Source: Acidobacteriota bacterium
GTDB lineage: Bacteria > Acidobacteriota > Thermoanaerobaculia > Gp7-AA8
Direction of reading: 5' to 3'
Length of the DNA stretch: 61,167 bases
NCBI GenBank assembly: GCA_021325515.1
Contig: JAJPHC010000040.1
Span: forward strand, 1 to 61,167
The position numbers and the translations under genes are program-made. Positions 35,731 to 45,282 of this stretch are shown here, one piece after another. How positions within the stretch are numbered: the stretch's first letter is position 1; every line of letters begins with the position of its first letter. The notes beneath the pieces were generated by a model. That model searched no databases and was not told where the DNA came from. It saw nothing but the letters and a program-made list of their open reading frames with translations.

Positions 35731-35829
35731 TATGGGACGGATGGGACGGATAGGACGGATGGGTGAGGTCCCATCGGTCCCATCGGTCCCATCCGTCCCA
35801 TCCGTCCCATCCGTCCCATCGGCCCCCAT
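35731..35829. repeat. Nonamer tandem repeat (GGGACGGAT)n facing (ATCCGTCCC)n
   Basis: Three or four direct units GGGACGGAT / AGGACGGAT (35734-35763) are followed by about seven inverted units CCCATCGGT/CCCATCCGT (35769-35824). The two halves are complementary and can form a long hairpin with a short loop, gtgag. It lies in the maeB upstream region, about 90-180 bp from its start. Confidence 0.9.
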
Positions 35830-35923
35830 ACCGCGTCATCCGCGCGAACCGGTTGCTCGAGCTCCGGCGCAATCCCAAGGAGCATGAAGTTCGCTCGGAT
35901 CCTCTTTTTCGACAAATACAAAT

Positions 35924-35945
35924 CGGGCGGCCCGAAGGCCGCCCG
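35924..35945 (-). terminator. Rho-independent-like terminator after secF
   Basis: Stem CGGGCGGCC / GGCCGCCCG with a 4-base loop, 9 perfect GC-rich pairs. On the minus strand it is followed by ATTTGTATTTGT, a moderately T-rich tract. It lies 33 bp past the secF stop and would end the lolA/tgt-yajC-secD-secF transcript. Confidence 0.75.
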
Positions 35946-35977
35946 AAACAAATTTCTTTTTGATTACGCCTGAGCCG

Positions 35978-37183
35978 CTACACCGCTTTGCGCTTGCGCG
36001 GCTCTTCGCTCTCTTCGATGCGCGGGCGTGCGGCCGGGCCCTTCACATCATGCGTACGGCCCGTCATCGCGTTCCACGCGATCGCGACCGCGGGGACGAT
36101 CGTGACCGTCGAGTACGTGCCGGCGAGGACGCCGATCAGCAGGATCCACGCGAACTCGTGAATGACCTTGCCGCCGAAGAGGATCAGTGCGATGAGAACG
36201 ATGACGACCGAGCCTGACGTCAGGATCGTTCGCGACAGCGTCTGGTTCATCGCGAGATTCAACTGCTCCTCGAGCGTCATGCCGACCTTCAGCTTGCGGC
36301 GGTTCTCGCGAACGCGGTCATACGTGACGACCGTGTCGTTGATCGAGTAACCGACGATCAGCAGCAGCGCCGCGACGATGTTCAGCGAGAACTCGCCGCG
36401 GATCATGAAGAGGAACGCCATCGAGACGAGCACGTCGTGAACGATGCAGACGATCGCCGCGACGCCGAACATCAGGTCGAAGCGGATCCAGAGGTAGAGG
36501 CCCATCGCGAGCGTCGAGAAGATGATCGCGAGAACGGCCTTCTGCTGCAGCTCCTTGCCGACCTGCGGTCCGACGGTCTCCTGATTGAGCACGTTGAACT
36601 GGCCGAGGAACGTCTTCTCGCCGAGGACTTTGGCATCCGCAGCGGTAACGCCGGGGGCGGAGCTGACCTGGCTCATGCTCGTGAAGAGGCCGAGCTCCGA
36701 GCGCTTGTTGATGATGTTCTGCGCGATGCCGAGGTAATGCTTCTTCGCGTCGTCGTTCGTTCCCTTGGCGTCGGGGTCAGCCGCAGCAAGCAGATCGGAG
36801 ATGCGGTCGCGTCCGTGGAAGTTGAGATCGATCTTGTTCGCGTCGGCCGATTCCGGATTGAGATCCTTGTTCAGCTTCGCGACCGTCGCGCCGGCGTAAT
36901 CGCCTTCGCGCTTGAGCTGCGGCAGCCGGATGAGCACCGAGTTCTCCTCGGGCTTCCCGTACTGCTGGATCGACGCGTCCGCCAGATCGGCGCGGAGGCG
37001 ATCCATCGGAACCTTGTCCTTGAACTTGAGGACGATGTTCGCGCCACCGGCGAAGTCGATGCCCCAGTTCATCCCGTTCTTGAAGTAGAACGCGGCGCCG
37101 ATGAGCATCCAGAAGAGCGAGAACGCCACGGCGGCGAAGCGCCATTTGACGAAATCGTATTTGGTATTGACGAAGATCTGCAT
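35978..37183 (-). CDS. secF: Protein translocase subunit SecF
   Basis: 401 aa. Six transmembrane helices in RND half-transporter layout; FYFKNGMNWGIDFAGGANIVLKF follows helix 1 (the D-F-(A/T)GG motif), and the block LLIVGYSINDTVVTYDRVRENRRKLKVGMTLEEQLNLAMNQTLSRTILTSG in the middle is diagnostic. The periplasmic loop between helices 1 and 2 is longer than in E. coli (about residues 50-195), and contains LLAAADPDAKGTNDDAKKHYLGIAQNIINKRSELGLF. The C-terminus is cytoplasmic and basic (EESEEPRKRKAV). It works with SecD in the inner membrane to pull exported proteins using proton motive force. 9 bp after secD. Confidence 0.95.
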   Translation of the reverse strand: MQIFVNTKYDFVKWRFAAVAFSLFWMLIGAAFYFKNGMNWGIDFAGGANIVLKFKDKVPMDRLRADLADASIQQYGKPEENSVLIRLPQLKREGDYAGATVAKLNKDLNPESADANKIDLNFHGRDRISDLLAAADPDAKGTNDDAKKHYLGIAQNIINKRSELGLFTSMSQVSSAPGVTAADAKVLGEKTFLGQFNVLNQETVGPQVGKELQQKAVLAIIFSTLAMGLYLWIRFDLMFGVAAIVCIVHDVLVSMAFLFMIRGEFSLNIVAALLLIVGYSINDTVVTYDRVRENRRKLKVGMTLEEQLNLAMNQTLSRTILTSGSVVIVLIALILFGGKVIHEFAWILLIGVLAGTYSTVTIVPAVAIAWNAMTGRTHDVKGPAARPRIEESEEPRKRKAV

Positions 37184-37192
37184 GGTTGTCTC

Positions 37193-38758
37193 CTAGATGC
37201 TGATCGTGGCCGGCCGGTCTTCCGGCTTGTACATGACATCGAAGATCACGCGCGAAACGAAGAACGCGGTGAAGACCGATGCGAAGAGACCGATGAGCAG
37301 CGTGACGGCGAATCCTTTGATCGGGCCCGTTCCGAACTGGAAGAGGAACAGCGCCGAGATGATCGTCGTCATGTGGGTGTCGATGATGGTTCCGAAGGCA
37401 CGGGCAAATCCCTGCTCGATCGACGCGCGAACCGTCTTGCCTTCGCGCAGCTCTTCACGAATGCGCTCGAAGACGAGCACGTTCGAGTCGATGGCCATAC
37501 CGAGCGTGAGGATGATGCCGGCGATGCCGGGCAGCGTCAGCGTGGCCTTGAAGTAGGCCATCATGCCGAGGAGGATGACGAGGTTGAGCAGCAGCGCGAG
37601 CACGGCATTCACGCCGGCGCCGCGGTAGTAGAGGAGCACGGCGACGATCAGCGCGATGAAGCCGATCATCGAAGCGGTCACGCCCTGGCGGATCGAGTCG
37701 CGGCCGAGCGACGGTCCGACCGTACGCTCTTCGAGCGTCGTGAGCGACGCCGGCAGCGAACCGCTGCGGAGGATCAGCGCGAGATCCGAGACCTGCTGCT
37801 GCGTGAACTGGCCGCGGATGATGCCTTCGTTCTCGATCCGCTCTTCGATGCGCGGTGCGGAAACGACTTTGTTGTCGAGGACGATCGCGAGCTGACGGCC
37901 CTTGTTGTTGCCGGTCAGTTCCGCGAACTTCTTTCCGCCTTCGGTCGTAAACGAGAAGCCGACGACCGGCTGGCCGAGCTGGCCCTTCTGCGGACGCGCG
38001 GTCTTCAGATCCGTGCCTGTGACCGGAACGGTCTTGCGAACCGCCACGTACGAAGTGCCGACCGCCTGACCGAGCTCGTTCTCACGCGTCTCGGGAAGGA
38101 CGTCGACATCGTTCTTCATGTTGGCCGGCACCGACGCGAGCGCTGCCGCCGCGTCATTGCCTTCACCTTCGACGATACGGAACTGAAGCACCGCCGTCGT
38201 CTTGATGATGTCCTTCACGCGTGCCGGATCGTCGACGCCGGGAAGCTGGATGACGATGCGGTTGCCGCTTTCCGGAGCGATGATCGGCTCGGTGACGCCG
38301 AGAGCGTCCACGCGGTTGCGGATCGTCTCGACGGCGTGCGTGATCGTGTCGCGCTCGACCTGAGTCTGGTAGAGCGACTTCATCTTGAACTGCAGCGCGC
38401 CATCCTGCGTGCGGCTCATGTCGAACTGGCCGAGCGTGTCTTTGCCGAGTTTTTCGTAATCGCCGTTGCTGGCGGCCTGCGGGCCGGTCGCGACGAACGT
38501 CGCGTCGTCGATGCGGTGCGTCGTCAGCGTCGGGAGATTCAGCTTGGCGGCCTGCGCCTTCAGCGTCTCCGCTGCCTGATCCGTTTCGAGACGGACGGCG
38601 TCGCCGACATTGACACGCATGACGAGATGCGTGCCGCCCTTGAGGTCGAGGCCGCGCTTGATCGGCTCGGGGTTGCTCGCCGTCGGCACGATGGCGACGA
38701 TGAACACCACCAGGATCGCGAGGATCAACACGACCTTCCACGTTACGTTTCTGTTCAA
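37193..38758 (-). CDS. secD: Protein translocase subunit SecD
   Basis: 521 aa. Signal-anchor helix at the N-terminus ([19 protein letters not shown]), then [15 protein letters not shown] (conserved D-L-KGG). The large periplasmic P1 domain is next, including [19 protein letters not shown]. The C-terminal five-helix RND bundle carries [85 protein letters not shown]. It is shorter than E. coli SecD (615) but similar to many other phyla. Lies 26 bp after yajC and 9 bp before secF in the conserved order. Confidence 0.96.
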   Translation of the reverse strand: [521 protein letters not shown]

Positions 38759-38784
38759 GAGTTCCTCCGGAAAAACAGCCGCGG

Positions 38785-39096
38785 CTATTCGGCCTCGCCG
38801 GTGTTGTTGACCACACCGGTGACGGCAGAACGCGCGACTTTGACCTTTACATTCTCGGCAATCTTCAGATAAACGGCGTCGGGCTCAACACCCTGGATCG
38901 TTCCGTAAATCCCGCCGGTCGTAACGACCTTATCGCCCTTCTTCAGCGAGCCCAGCATCTCCTGCTGCTGCTTCCGCTGTTTGTTCGCGGGGGCGATGAC
39001 GAGGAAGTAGAAAACCAGACCGATCGCAGCGATGGGAAGAATCTGGACGATGTACGCCGCCATCGTGGCGTTTTGAAGCAGAGCAATCGTATGCAT
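38785..39096 (-). CDS. yajC: Preprotein translocase auxiliary subunit YajC
   Basis: 103 aa with one N-terminal membrane helix (IVQILPIAAIGLVFYFLVIAPANKQRKQQQEML) followed by the small cytoplasmic domain LGSLKKGDKVVTTGGIYGTIQGVEPDAVYLKIAENVKVKVARSAV. This is the exact YajC plan. It associates with SecDF and SecYEG. Start at 39096 gives a short MHTIALLQNATM leader; the Met 12 codons later is an alternative start. 44 bp after tgt. Confidence 0.94.
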   Translation of the reverse strand: MHTIALLQNATMAAYIVQILPIAAIGLVFYFLVIAPANKQRKQQQEMLGSLKKGDKVVTTGGIYGTIQGVEPDAVYLKIAENVKVKVARSAVTGVVNNTGEAE

Positions 39097-39140
39097 GCGT
39101 TGTCTTTATGTTTTTGAAGTTTGGCGGCGCGCCGGGGGTC

Positions 39141-40371
<1,231 letters not shown>

Positions 40372-40377
<6 letters not shown>

Positions 40378-41052
40378 AATCTTCATCTGCTCGACGCGCA
40401 CCGTCGGCGGAAGGTTGAGCGAAAAGCGTCCCTGCTCCACCGGCTGATTCACCTTGATGTTCGTGAACTCGTAGCGCGTGATGTCTCCATCGCCCTCGGT
40501 GTACTCGACCTTCGTCGTGAGATACGTCTTCTTGTCGATGGCGAGCCGGATGTGTTTCACACGCTTGGCGACGACGCGCGACTTCGGATTGAGATCGAGA
40601 GTCCAGGTCGGGCTGGCCGCGTTGTCGATGAACGTGAAATCGAAATACTGGCTCAGCTCGTCAATCGCGCCGGTCGCACCCATGTACTTGAAGATGCGAT
40701 CCTGATAGCGCTTCACGTCGACCTGCTCCGCCTTGTTGAGGTCGGGATAGTACGTCGTGAGCATCCCGTTCGCGATGAGCATGCGGACGCGCTTCGGCGC
40801 CTCGTACTGCCAGAGCACATTGCTGGGGCGGGAGAACGTGAAGGTGCCGGTCGAGACCTCAGGCTTCGAGAGAAGCGCGAGCTCTTTCTCCTGGCGAAAC
40901 TCGGCCTGGAGGGTCTTCGTCGCTTTCTGGACTTCCTGGACTTTCCTGATGACGGCATCGAGCGAGTTCGGATCGCTCTTGCGGGCGGCACTCATCGGCA
41001 CCGCGACGGTCACGGCCAGAAGTGCCGCGGCCACGAATTTGGAAGGTGACAT
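40372..41052 (-). CDS. lolA: LolA-like outer-membrane lipoprotein carrier
   Basis: 226 aa from the ATG at 41052 with a signal peptide (MSPSKFVAAALLAVTVAVPMSAA). The body matches LolA in layout: LQAEFRQEKELALLSKPEVSTGTFTFSRPSNVLWQYEAPKRVRMLIANGMLTTYYPDLNKAEQVDVKRY, then the unclosed beta-barrel strands WTLDLNPKSRVVAKRVKHIRLAIDKKTYLTTKVEYTEGDGDITRYEFTNIKVNQPVEQGRFSLNLPP. It probably carries lipoproteins across the periplasm. Its position just upstream of tgt-yajC-secDF suggests an export-linked operon. The gene symbol is by similarity of fold; this branch is divergent from E. coli LolA. Confidence 0.8.
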
Positions 41053-41093
41053 GGGCCACGCAACGTCCCTGCGCTCGGCGAAAATTTCTCCGG

Positions 41094-41116
41094 TATACTG
41101 AGCCGACATCCAGGAG
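41094..41116 (+). promoter_or_regulatory. Candidate -10 box and ribosome binding site for the 41123 gene
   Basis: TATACT at 41094-41099 is a good -10 hexamer; no clear -35 is seen 17 bp upstream. AGGAG at 41112-41116 is an ideally spaced Shine-Dalgarno for the ATG at 41123. The gap to the divergent lolA gene is 70 bp. Confidence 0.45.
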
Positions 41117-41122
41117 TTATTT

Positions 41123-41959
41123 ATGATCAGGAAGAGTGGGTTGGTGGTGGGGTTGCTCTTCGTCTGCCACGCGGCAAGCGCTGCCATTCTGTACGACTTT
41201 CAGCAGATCGCGCGCTCGGACTCGTCAGGACAGTCGGCGACCGAGTTCTCAGGCCGCGCAGTGATCGATGGCGATCGCTCGCGTGTCGATGTCGTCGGCG
41301 GCAATGCCTATACGCCGGGTGTCTACATCATTTCCACCAACGGTTCCCGCAGCCTGACGTTCGTCGATCCTTCGAAGAAGGCCTACGCCGAGGTGAATGC
41401 GGGAGGCGTGGCAGCGTCGGTGGGCGCGAGCAACATCACCATCGACAACCTCACGCACTCCGTCAACAAGCTCGACGACCATCCGGTCTACGCCGGGGTG
41501 CCGACCGATCACTATCGCCTGACGATCGCCTACGACATCACGCTGACGATGGGAACGATCATCCTCAAACAGAACGTCCACACCACGATCGACAAATGGA
41601 CGACCGTCATCTTCGGCGATGTGGCGGAGACGTTTCTCGCAAACAGCGGCATTCGCACCGGCAACCCGAAGCTCGACGAGATCGTTTCGCTCGAGACGAC
41701 GAAGATCAAAGGCTTTCCTCTGCGCGAGACGATGGAGACGACCACGACGGACGCGCGCAACGCGCCGCCTGAGTCGGAGTTGGCGCGCAGCGGCGCATAC
41801 AGCCGCATGCGCCACCAGAGCCGCGAGATGACGATCACCTCGATCCGTCAGGGCGAGCCGCCGGCGAACACGTTCATCGTGCCGGCCACCTACAAGAAGG
41901 CGGACTCCGGCGACGAGAAGCTCTCCCAGACGCAGGTGCAGACGCTTTCGATGCAGTGA
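41123..41959 (+). CDS. Exported protein of unknown function
   Basis: 278 aa with a signal peptide (MIRKSGLVVGLLFVCHAASA). The mature part is beta-rich: ILYDFQQIARSDSSGQSATEFSGRAVIDGDRSRVDVVGGNAYTPGVYIISTNGSRSLTFVDPSKKAYAEV. It resembles small secreted proteins that record or bind membrane-derived ligands (a DUF4412-like plan), but I cannot place it firmly. It is a periplasmic candidate, divergent from the lolA gene with which it shares a 70-bp upstream region. Followed at once by a REPIN. Confidence 0.65.
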   Translation: MIRKSGLVVGLLFVCHAASAAILYDFQQIARSDSSGQSATEFSGRAVIDGDRSRVDVVGGNAYTPGVYIISTNGSRSLTFVDPSKKAYAEVNAGGVAASVGASNITIDNLTHSVNKLDDHPVYAGVPTDHYRLTIAYDITLTMGTIILKQNVHTTIDKWTTVIFGDVAETFLANSGIRTGNPKLDEIVSLETTKIKGFPLRETMETTTTDARNAPPESELARSGAYSRMRHQSREMTITSIRQGEPPANTFIVPATYKKADSGDEKLSQTQVQTLSMQ

Positions 41960-41961
41960 AT

Positions 41962-42024
41962 GTACGACAGGCGCCCTCGCCTGTCGCTACCCGTTGGATG
42001 GACAGGCGAGGGCGCCTGTCCTAC
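41962..42024. repeat. REPIN: second paired GACAGGCGCCCTCGCCTGTC element
   Basis: GTAC (one base off GTAG) at 41962-41965, then GACAGGCGCCCTCGCCTGTC (41966-41985), a 15-base spacer, the inverted GACAGGCGAGGGCGCCTGTC (42001-42020) and CTAC (42021-42024). The two 20-bp hairpins are perfect mirror copies of each other. It lies two bases past a TGA stop, between the exported-protein gene and the M23 peptidase gene. Confidence 0.92.
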
Positions 42025-42080
42025 ATGTTCTGATGTACCATCCGCGAAGTAGTTCGTCCCGGTTTTGTATCGATTGACTG

Positions 42081-43394
42081 ATGAGTAACCTCTTCGCCAT
42101 CGGCGATCGCCTCGGCGGTTTTCTACGCAGGCAGCCGGCGTACCTAGCGATCGCTCTCCCCATCGCCATTCCCTTTCTCCTGGCCACGGTGAGCCTGCAC
42201 GATCCGTCCGCGAAACCGGCTGCGGCGAGCAGCGGTCCGCACCTCAACTACGCGGATCTCATGGCTGCTTCGGCCCCGTCACAGCTTCCCGATCATTCGG
42301 TGATCCTGCCGATCGAGGAGGACGACACGCTGGATGCCGTTCTGCTCAGCGGCGGTCTGACGCGCGGCGAGAGCGCGGCGCTCACCGCGCAGTTCGCGAA
42401 ATCCATCGACGTTCGCCGGCTGCGTCCCGGCAATCTCGTTCGTTTTCACTACGGCGAGAATCAGAGACCCGACAGCATTGAGCTGAAGATCAACGGCTGG
42501 GGCAAAGTCGACGCGCTGCGCAACGGCGATCACTTCGACGTCACCGCGCGCGAGGCGGAGATCCGCGAGATCGAGAGCACGATCTCGGCGAAGATCGACA
42601 CGTCGCTGTACGAAGCGATCCGCAGCGCGGGGGAGAGCCCGCAACTGGTGCAGCAACTGGTTGATGTTTTCCAGTGGGACATCGATTTCTTCGCGTTGAA
42701 AAAGGGCGACTCATTCAATGTCGTCGTGAAAAAACGGTTCGCCGGCAGCGACGACATCGGCTACGGCCCGATCAGCGCCGCCCGCTTCATCCATGACGGC
42801 GAGACGTACGAGGCGTTCCACAGCGACACCGGCTACTACAGCGCCAACGGCACGCCGCTTCGCAAACAGTTCCTCCGTGCGCCGCTGGCGTTCACGCGCA
42901 TCACATCGACGTTCTCCAACCGCCGCTTCCATCCGCTGCTCCACTACTTCCGCCCGCATCACGGCGTCGATTACGGAGCTCCGACCGGCACGCCGGTCAT
43001 GACGACCGCCGACGGCGTCGTCGTCGAAGCGGCCTACAACCGCGGCGAAGGGAACTACATCAAGGTGCGTCACTCCGCGCGCATCGACACGATGTACCTC
43101 CACCTCTCGAAGTTCGCAAAAGGCATCAAGCGCGGAGCGAAAGTCACGCAGGGACAGGTCATCGGTTATGTCGGCATGACCGGTCTCGCGACGGGACCTC
43201 ACCTCGATTACCGGGTGCAGGAAGCGGGTGTGTGGCTCGACCCGCAGAAGATGAAATCGATCACACCAGATCCGCTGCGTGGCGATGCACTGCGCGTGTT
43301 CCGCAATGAAGTCGTCCGCCTGACGCCGCGGCTCTCTGCTCCACCGGCGCAGGTTGCACAGAGTGCCGTGCCGAAACGGCGGGCACTTTTCTAG
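42081..43394 (+). CDS. M23-family murein endopeptidase (MepM-like)
   Basis: 437 aa. One N-terminal membrane/signal helix (LAIALPIAIPFLLATVSL, about residues 22-39). Middle region (70-270) resembles the OapA/LysM-like and MepM second domains (DDTLDAVLLSGGLTRGESAALTAQF). LytM peptidase domain about 285-400: RFHPLLHYFRPHHGVDYGAPTGTPVMTTADGVVV contains the zinc pair HxxxD, then HSARIDTMYLHLSKFAKGIKRGAKVTQGQVIGYVGMTGLATGPHLDYRVQ. The family HxH is here H-L-D, so the zinc-binding second histidine is replaced by aspartate. It would cut peptidoglycan cross-links in the periplasm. Neighbour of the GHMP-kinase fusion, 17 bp upstream of it. Confidence 0.9.
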   Translation: MSNLFAIGDRLGGFLRRQPAYLAIALPIAIPFLLATVSLHDPSAKPAAASSGPHLNYADLMAASAPSQLPDHSVILPIEEDDTLDAVLLSGGLTRGESAALTAQFAKSIDVRRLRPGNLVRFHYGENQRPDSIELKINGWGKVDALRNGDHFDVTAREAEIREIESTISAKIDTSLYEAIRSAGESPQLVQQLVDVFQWDIDFFALKKGDSFNVVVKKRFAGSDDIGYGPISAARFIHDGETYEAFHSDTGYYSANGTPLRKQFLRAPLAFTRITSTFSNRRFHPLLHYFRPHHGVDYGAPTGTPVMTTADGVVVEAAYNRGEGNYIKVRHSARIDTMYLHLSKFAKGIKRGAKVTQGQVIGYVGMTGLATGPHLDYRVQEAGVWLDPQKMKSITPDPLRGDALRVFRNEVVRLTPRLSAPPAQVAQSAVPKRRALF

Positions 43395-43411
43395 CAGAGA
43401 ACGGGTCCCTC

Positions 43412-45274
43412 ATGAAAAAAGTGATTGTCCGGGCGCCGGTGCGCGCCGATCTGGCTGGAGGCACTCTCGATCTCTGGCCGATTTACCTGTTTCATCCGGG
43501 ATCGCGCACCGTCAACGTCGCGATCTCCTACTACGCCGAGTCGGAAGTCGCGATCGCCGGCGATGGCGCGTTCGAGATCAATCTGACGGACCAGCAGTAT
43601 CGCCGCCGCTACGCATCGATCGCCGAAATGGCGGCCGATCCGAAAGCGGCGCTGATCCATCGCGTGGTCGAGCATTTTCATCTTCACGGACTTCGCATCA
43701 CGACACGGACGGATGCACCGCGCGGCTCCGGCCTCGGTGGCTCGTCCGCGCTGGCCGTCACACTCGTCCGCGCGTTCTCGGAGATCGCCGGGGCGCCCAT
43801 CGACGGCGATGCTCTCATCGCGCTCGTTCGCGATCTCGAGACGCGCCTCCTCGGCGTTCCCGCCGGGATTCAGGACTACTACCCGCCGGTGTACGGCGGG
43901 CTCGCAGCGCTGCATCTCAATCCCGGCATGCCGGCGCATCATCCCGTCGGTATTCCGCTGCACGACCTCACTGAGCACTTCCTGCTGCACTACACCGGCA
44001 TCGCTCATTTCTCCGGCACGAACAACTGGGAGATGTACAAGCGGCAGATCGAGGGAAACGAAAGCGTCCGCTCCGGATTCGCACAGATCGCTCAGACAGC
44101 GATCGACATGGAGCGTGCTCTTCGCAGCGGAGACTTCGAAGCGGCGGGCCGCGCGCTCGCGCTCGAGTGGACGAACCGGAAAGCTCTGATCGAAGGCATC
44201 TCCACTCCCGAGATCGACGCGGCGATCGCTGCTGCGACGGCCGCGGGTGCGTGGGGCGGCAAGGTCTGCGGTGCCGGCGGCGGAGGCTGCATCGTGTTTC
44301 TGCTTCCGCCCGACCGGCGCGAGGCGGTCACGCGCGCGCTGGCGACCGTTCCCGGCCGCGTACTCGAAGCCGTTCCGGTTGCACACGGACTCACGATCGA
44401 TCGCGGCGACGACGGCACCTCGCTCAACAGCGGCCGCGGCCGGCTTCCGGTGCGCATCGCGGGCGAATCGGTGGATCAGCTCTATGTCTACGGCGGACAG
44501 GGCGACTACCGGCCGTTTCTCTTCGCCGAAGGTGTGATCACGTACAACGAGTCGCGCAGCGGCGTGCATCTCTCGCTCGTCCGCTCCTACATCGCGCCGA
44601 TCGAGCCGGCGGACGGCAAGGTCTCCTGGGACCGCGCGACGCCGGTCGATCAGGAGAAGCTCGACATCCGCGCCGTTCCCGATCCCGCGCACAAACTCGA
44701 CCTCGGAGTCACGCCCGAGGCGCTGGTGCAGAGCGCGGCGCAGTCGGAAGAAGCATTCCGGCAGTACGTCGAAGAAACCGAAAAGCTGCGCATCTACAGC
44801 AATCAGGCATTCGCGATGTATTCCAACGCGAACGAAAGCCGCGAGTCCTTTCTGGAGCGCTGCATCGACGAAGCGAAGCGGCGTCTGAATGAAGAATCCG
44901 AGCGGCTGGAGAGTACGTTCCGCCGGCGCATCGATCAGTTGCGCGAGCGCGCCGAGCGCGAAGAGCGCGATGCGATCAAGGACGACCTGACGCCGGAAGA
45001 GTCTCCGCAGAACATGAACGTCGCATGGGGCCAGGCGCTCTACAACATCACGAGCGGGCGTCCGGCGGCGGTCAGCGATGCTGCATCGACCGTTCGCGAA
45101 GTCGACTATCTCGAGAACATCGCGCAGATTCAGCGCTCCTGGGACAAGGAGCTCGAGACCTTCCGCGATGAACTGATGCAGAGCGCGCGTGCAATCGAAG
45201 AGATCGAAGTCGCCCCCGCCGCGAAGAACATCGAGATCACGAAGTACATCATTCTCTGGTCAGCCGCGCTATAA
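43412..45274 (+). CDS. GHMP sugar kinase fused to a HerA/DUF87-type C-terminal module
   Basis: 620 aa, about twice a normal GHMP kinase. Residues 1-330 are a complete kinase: N-terminal VRAPVRADLAGGTLDLWPIY, ATP-binding DAPRGSGLGGSSALAVTLVRAF (about 101-121), and the third GHMP motif WGGKVCGAGGGGCIVFLLPP (about 281-300). It is closest in style to D-glycero-D-manno-heptose 7-phosphate or fucose/sugar kinases. Residues about 345-620 carry no kinase motif. They resemble, from memory, the C-terminus of HerA-like DUF87 ATPases: YRPFLFAEGVITYNESRSGVHLSLVRSYIAPIEPADGKVSWDRAT, then a long coiled coil SFLERCIDEAKRRLNEESERLESTFRRRIDQLRERAEREERD (about 479-520), ending EIEVAPAAKNIEITKYIILWSAAL. No Walker motifs precede it. 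The reading frame is continuous. Confidence 0.75.
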   Translation: MKKVIVRAPVRADLAGGTLDLWPIYLFHPGSRTVNVAISYYAESEVAIAGDGAFEINLTDQQYRRRYASIAEMAADPKAALIHRVVEHFHLHGLRITTRTDAPRGSGLGGSSALAVTLVRAFSEIAGAPIDGDALIALVRDLETRLLGVPAGIQDYYPPVYGGLAALHLNPGMPAHHPVGIPLHDLTEHFLLHYTGIAHFSGTNNWEMYKRQIEGNESVRSGFAQIAQTAIDMERALRSGDFEAAGRALALEWTNRKALIEGISTPEIDAAIAAATAAGAWGGKVCGAGGGGCIVFLLPPDRREAVTRALATVPGRVLEAVPVAHGLTIDRGDDGTSLNSGRGRLPVRIAGESVDQLYVYGGQGDYRPFLFAEGVITYNESRSGVHLSLVRSYIAPIEPADGKVSWDRATPVDQEKLDIRAVPDPAHKLDLGVTPEALVQSAAQSEEAFRQYVEETEKLRIYSNQAFAMYSNANESRESFLERCIDEAKRRLNEESERLESTFRRRIDQLRERAEREERDAIKDDLTPEESPQNMNVAWGQALYNITSGRPAAVSDAASTVREVDYLENIAQIQRSWDKELETFRDELMQSARAIEEIEVAPAAKNIEITKYIILWSAAL

Positions 45275-45282
45275 AGAGCGCG

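Larger units (their letters stand above)
35646..35977. other. Repeat-filled intergenic region between maeB and secF
   Basis: No credible gene; predicted frames here translate the tandem repeat. It holds the maeB upstream region, the 9-bp tandem/inverted repeat at 35731-35829, and the secF terminator at 35924-35945. The gap is about 330 bp. Confidence 0.7.

Noticed and set aside
35646-35977. Small proteins encoded in the GGGACGGAT repeat region
   Set aside because: The frames are pure translations of the tandem repeat on either strand, with no start-signal or family resemblance.
36437-38872. 811-codon open frame on the + strand
   Set aside because: It lies exactly opposite secD and secF, is Arg/Asp/Glu-rich low-complexity and has no domain; a typical antisense shadow in GC-rich DNA. 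The same holds for the long frames opposite maeB (33465-35660), the membrane kinase (50677-53604) and the AI-2E gene (12250-13989).
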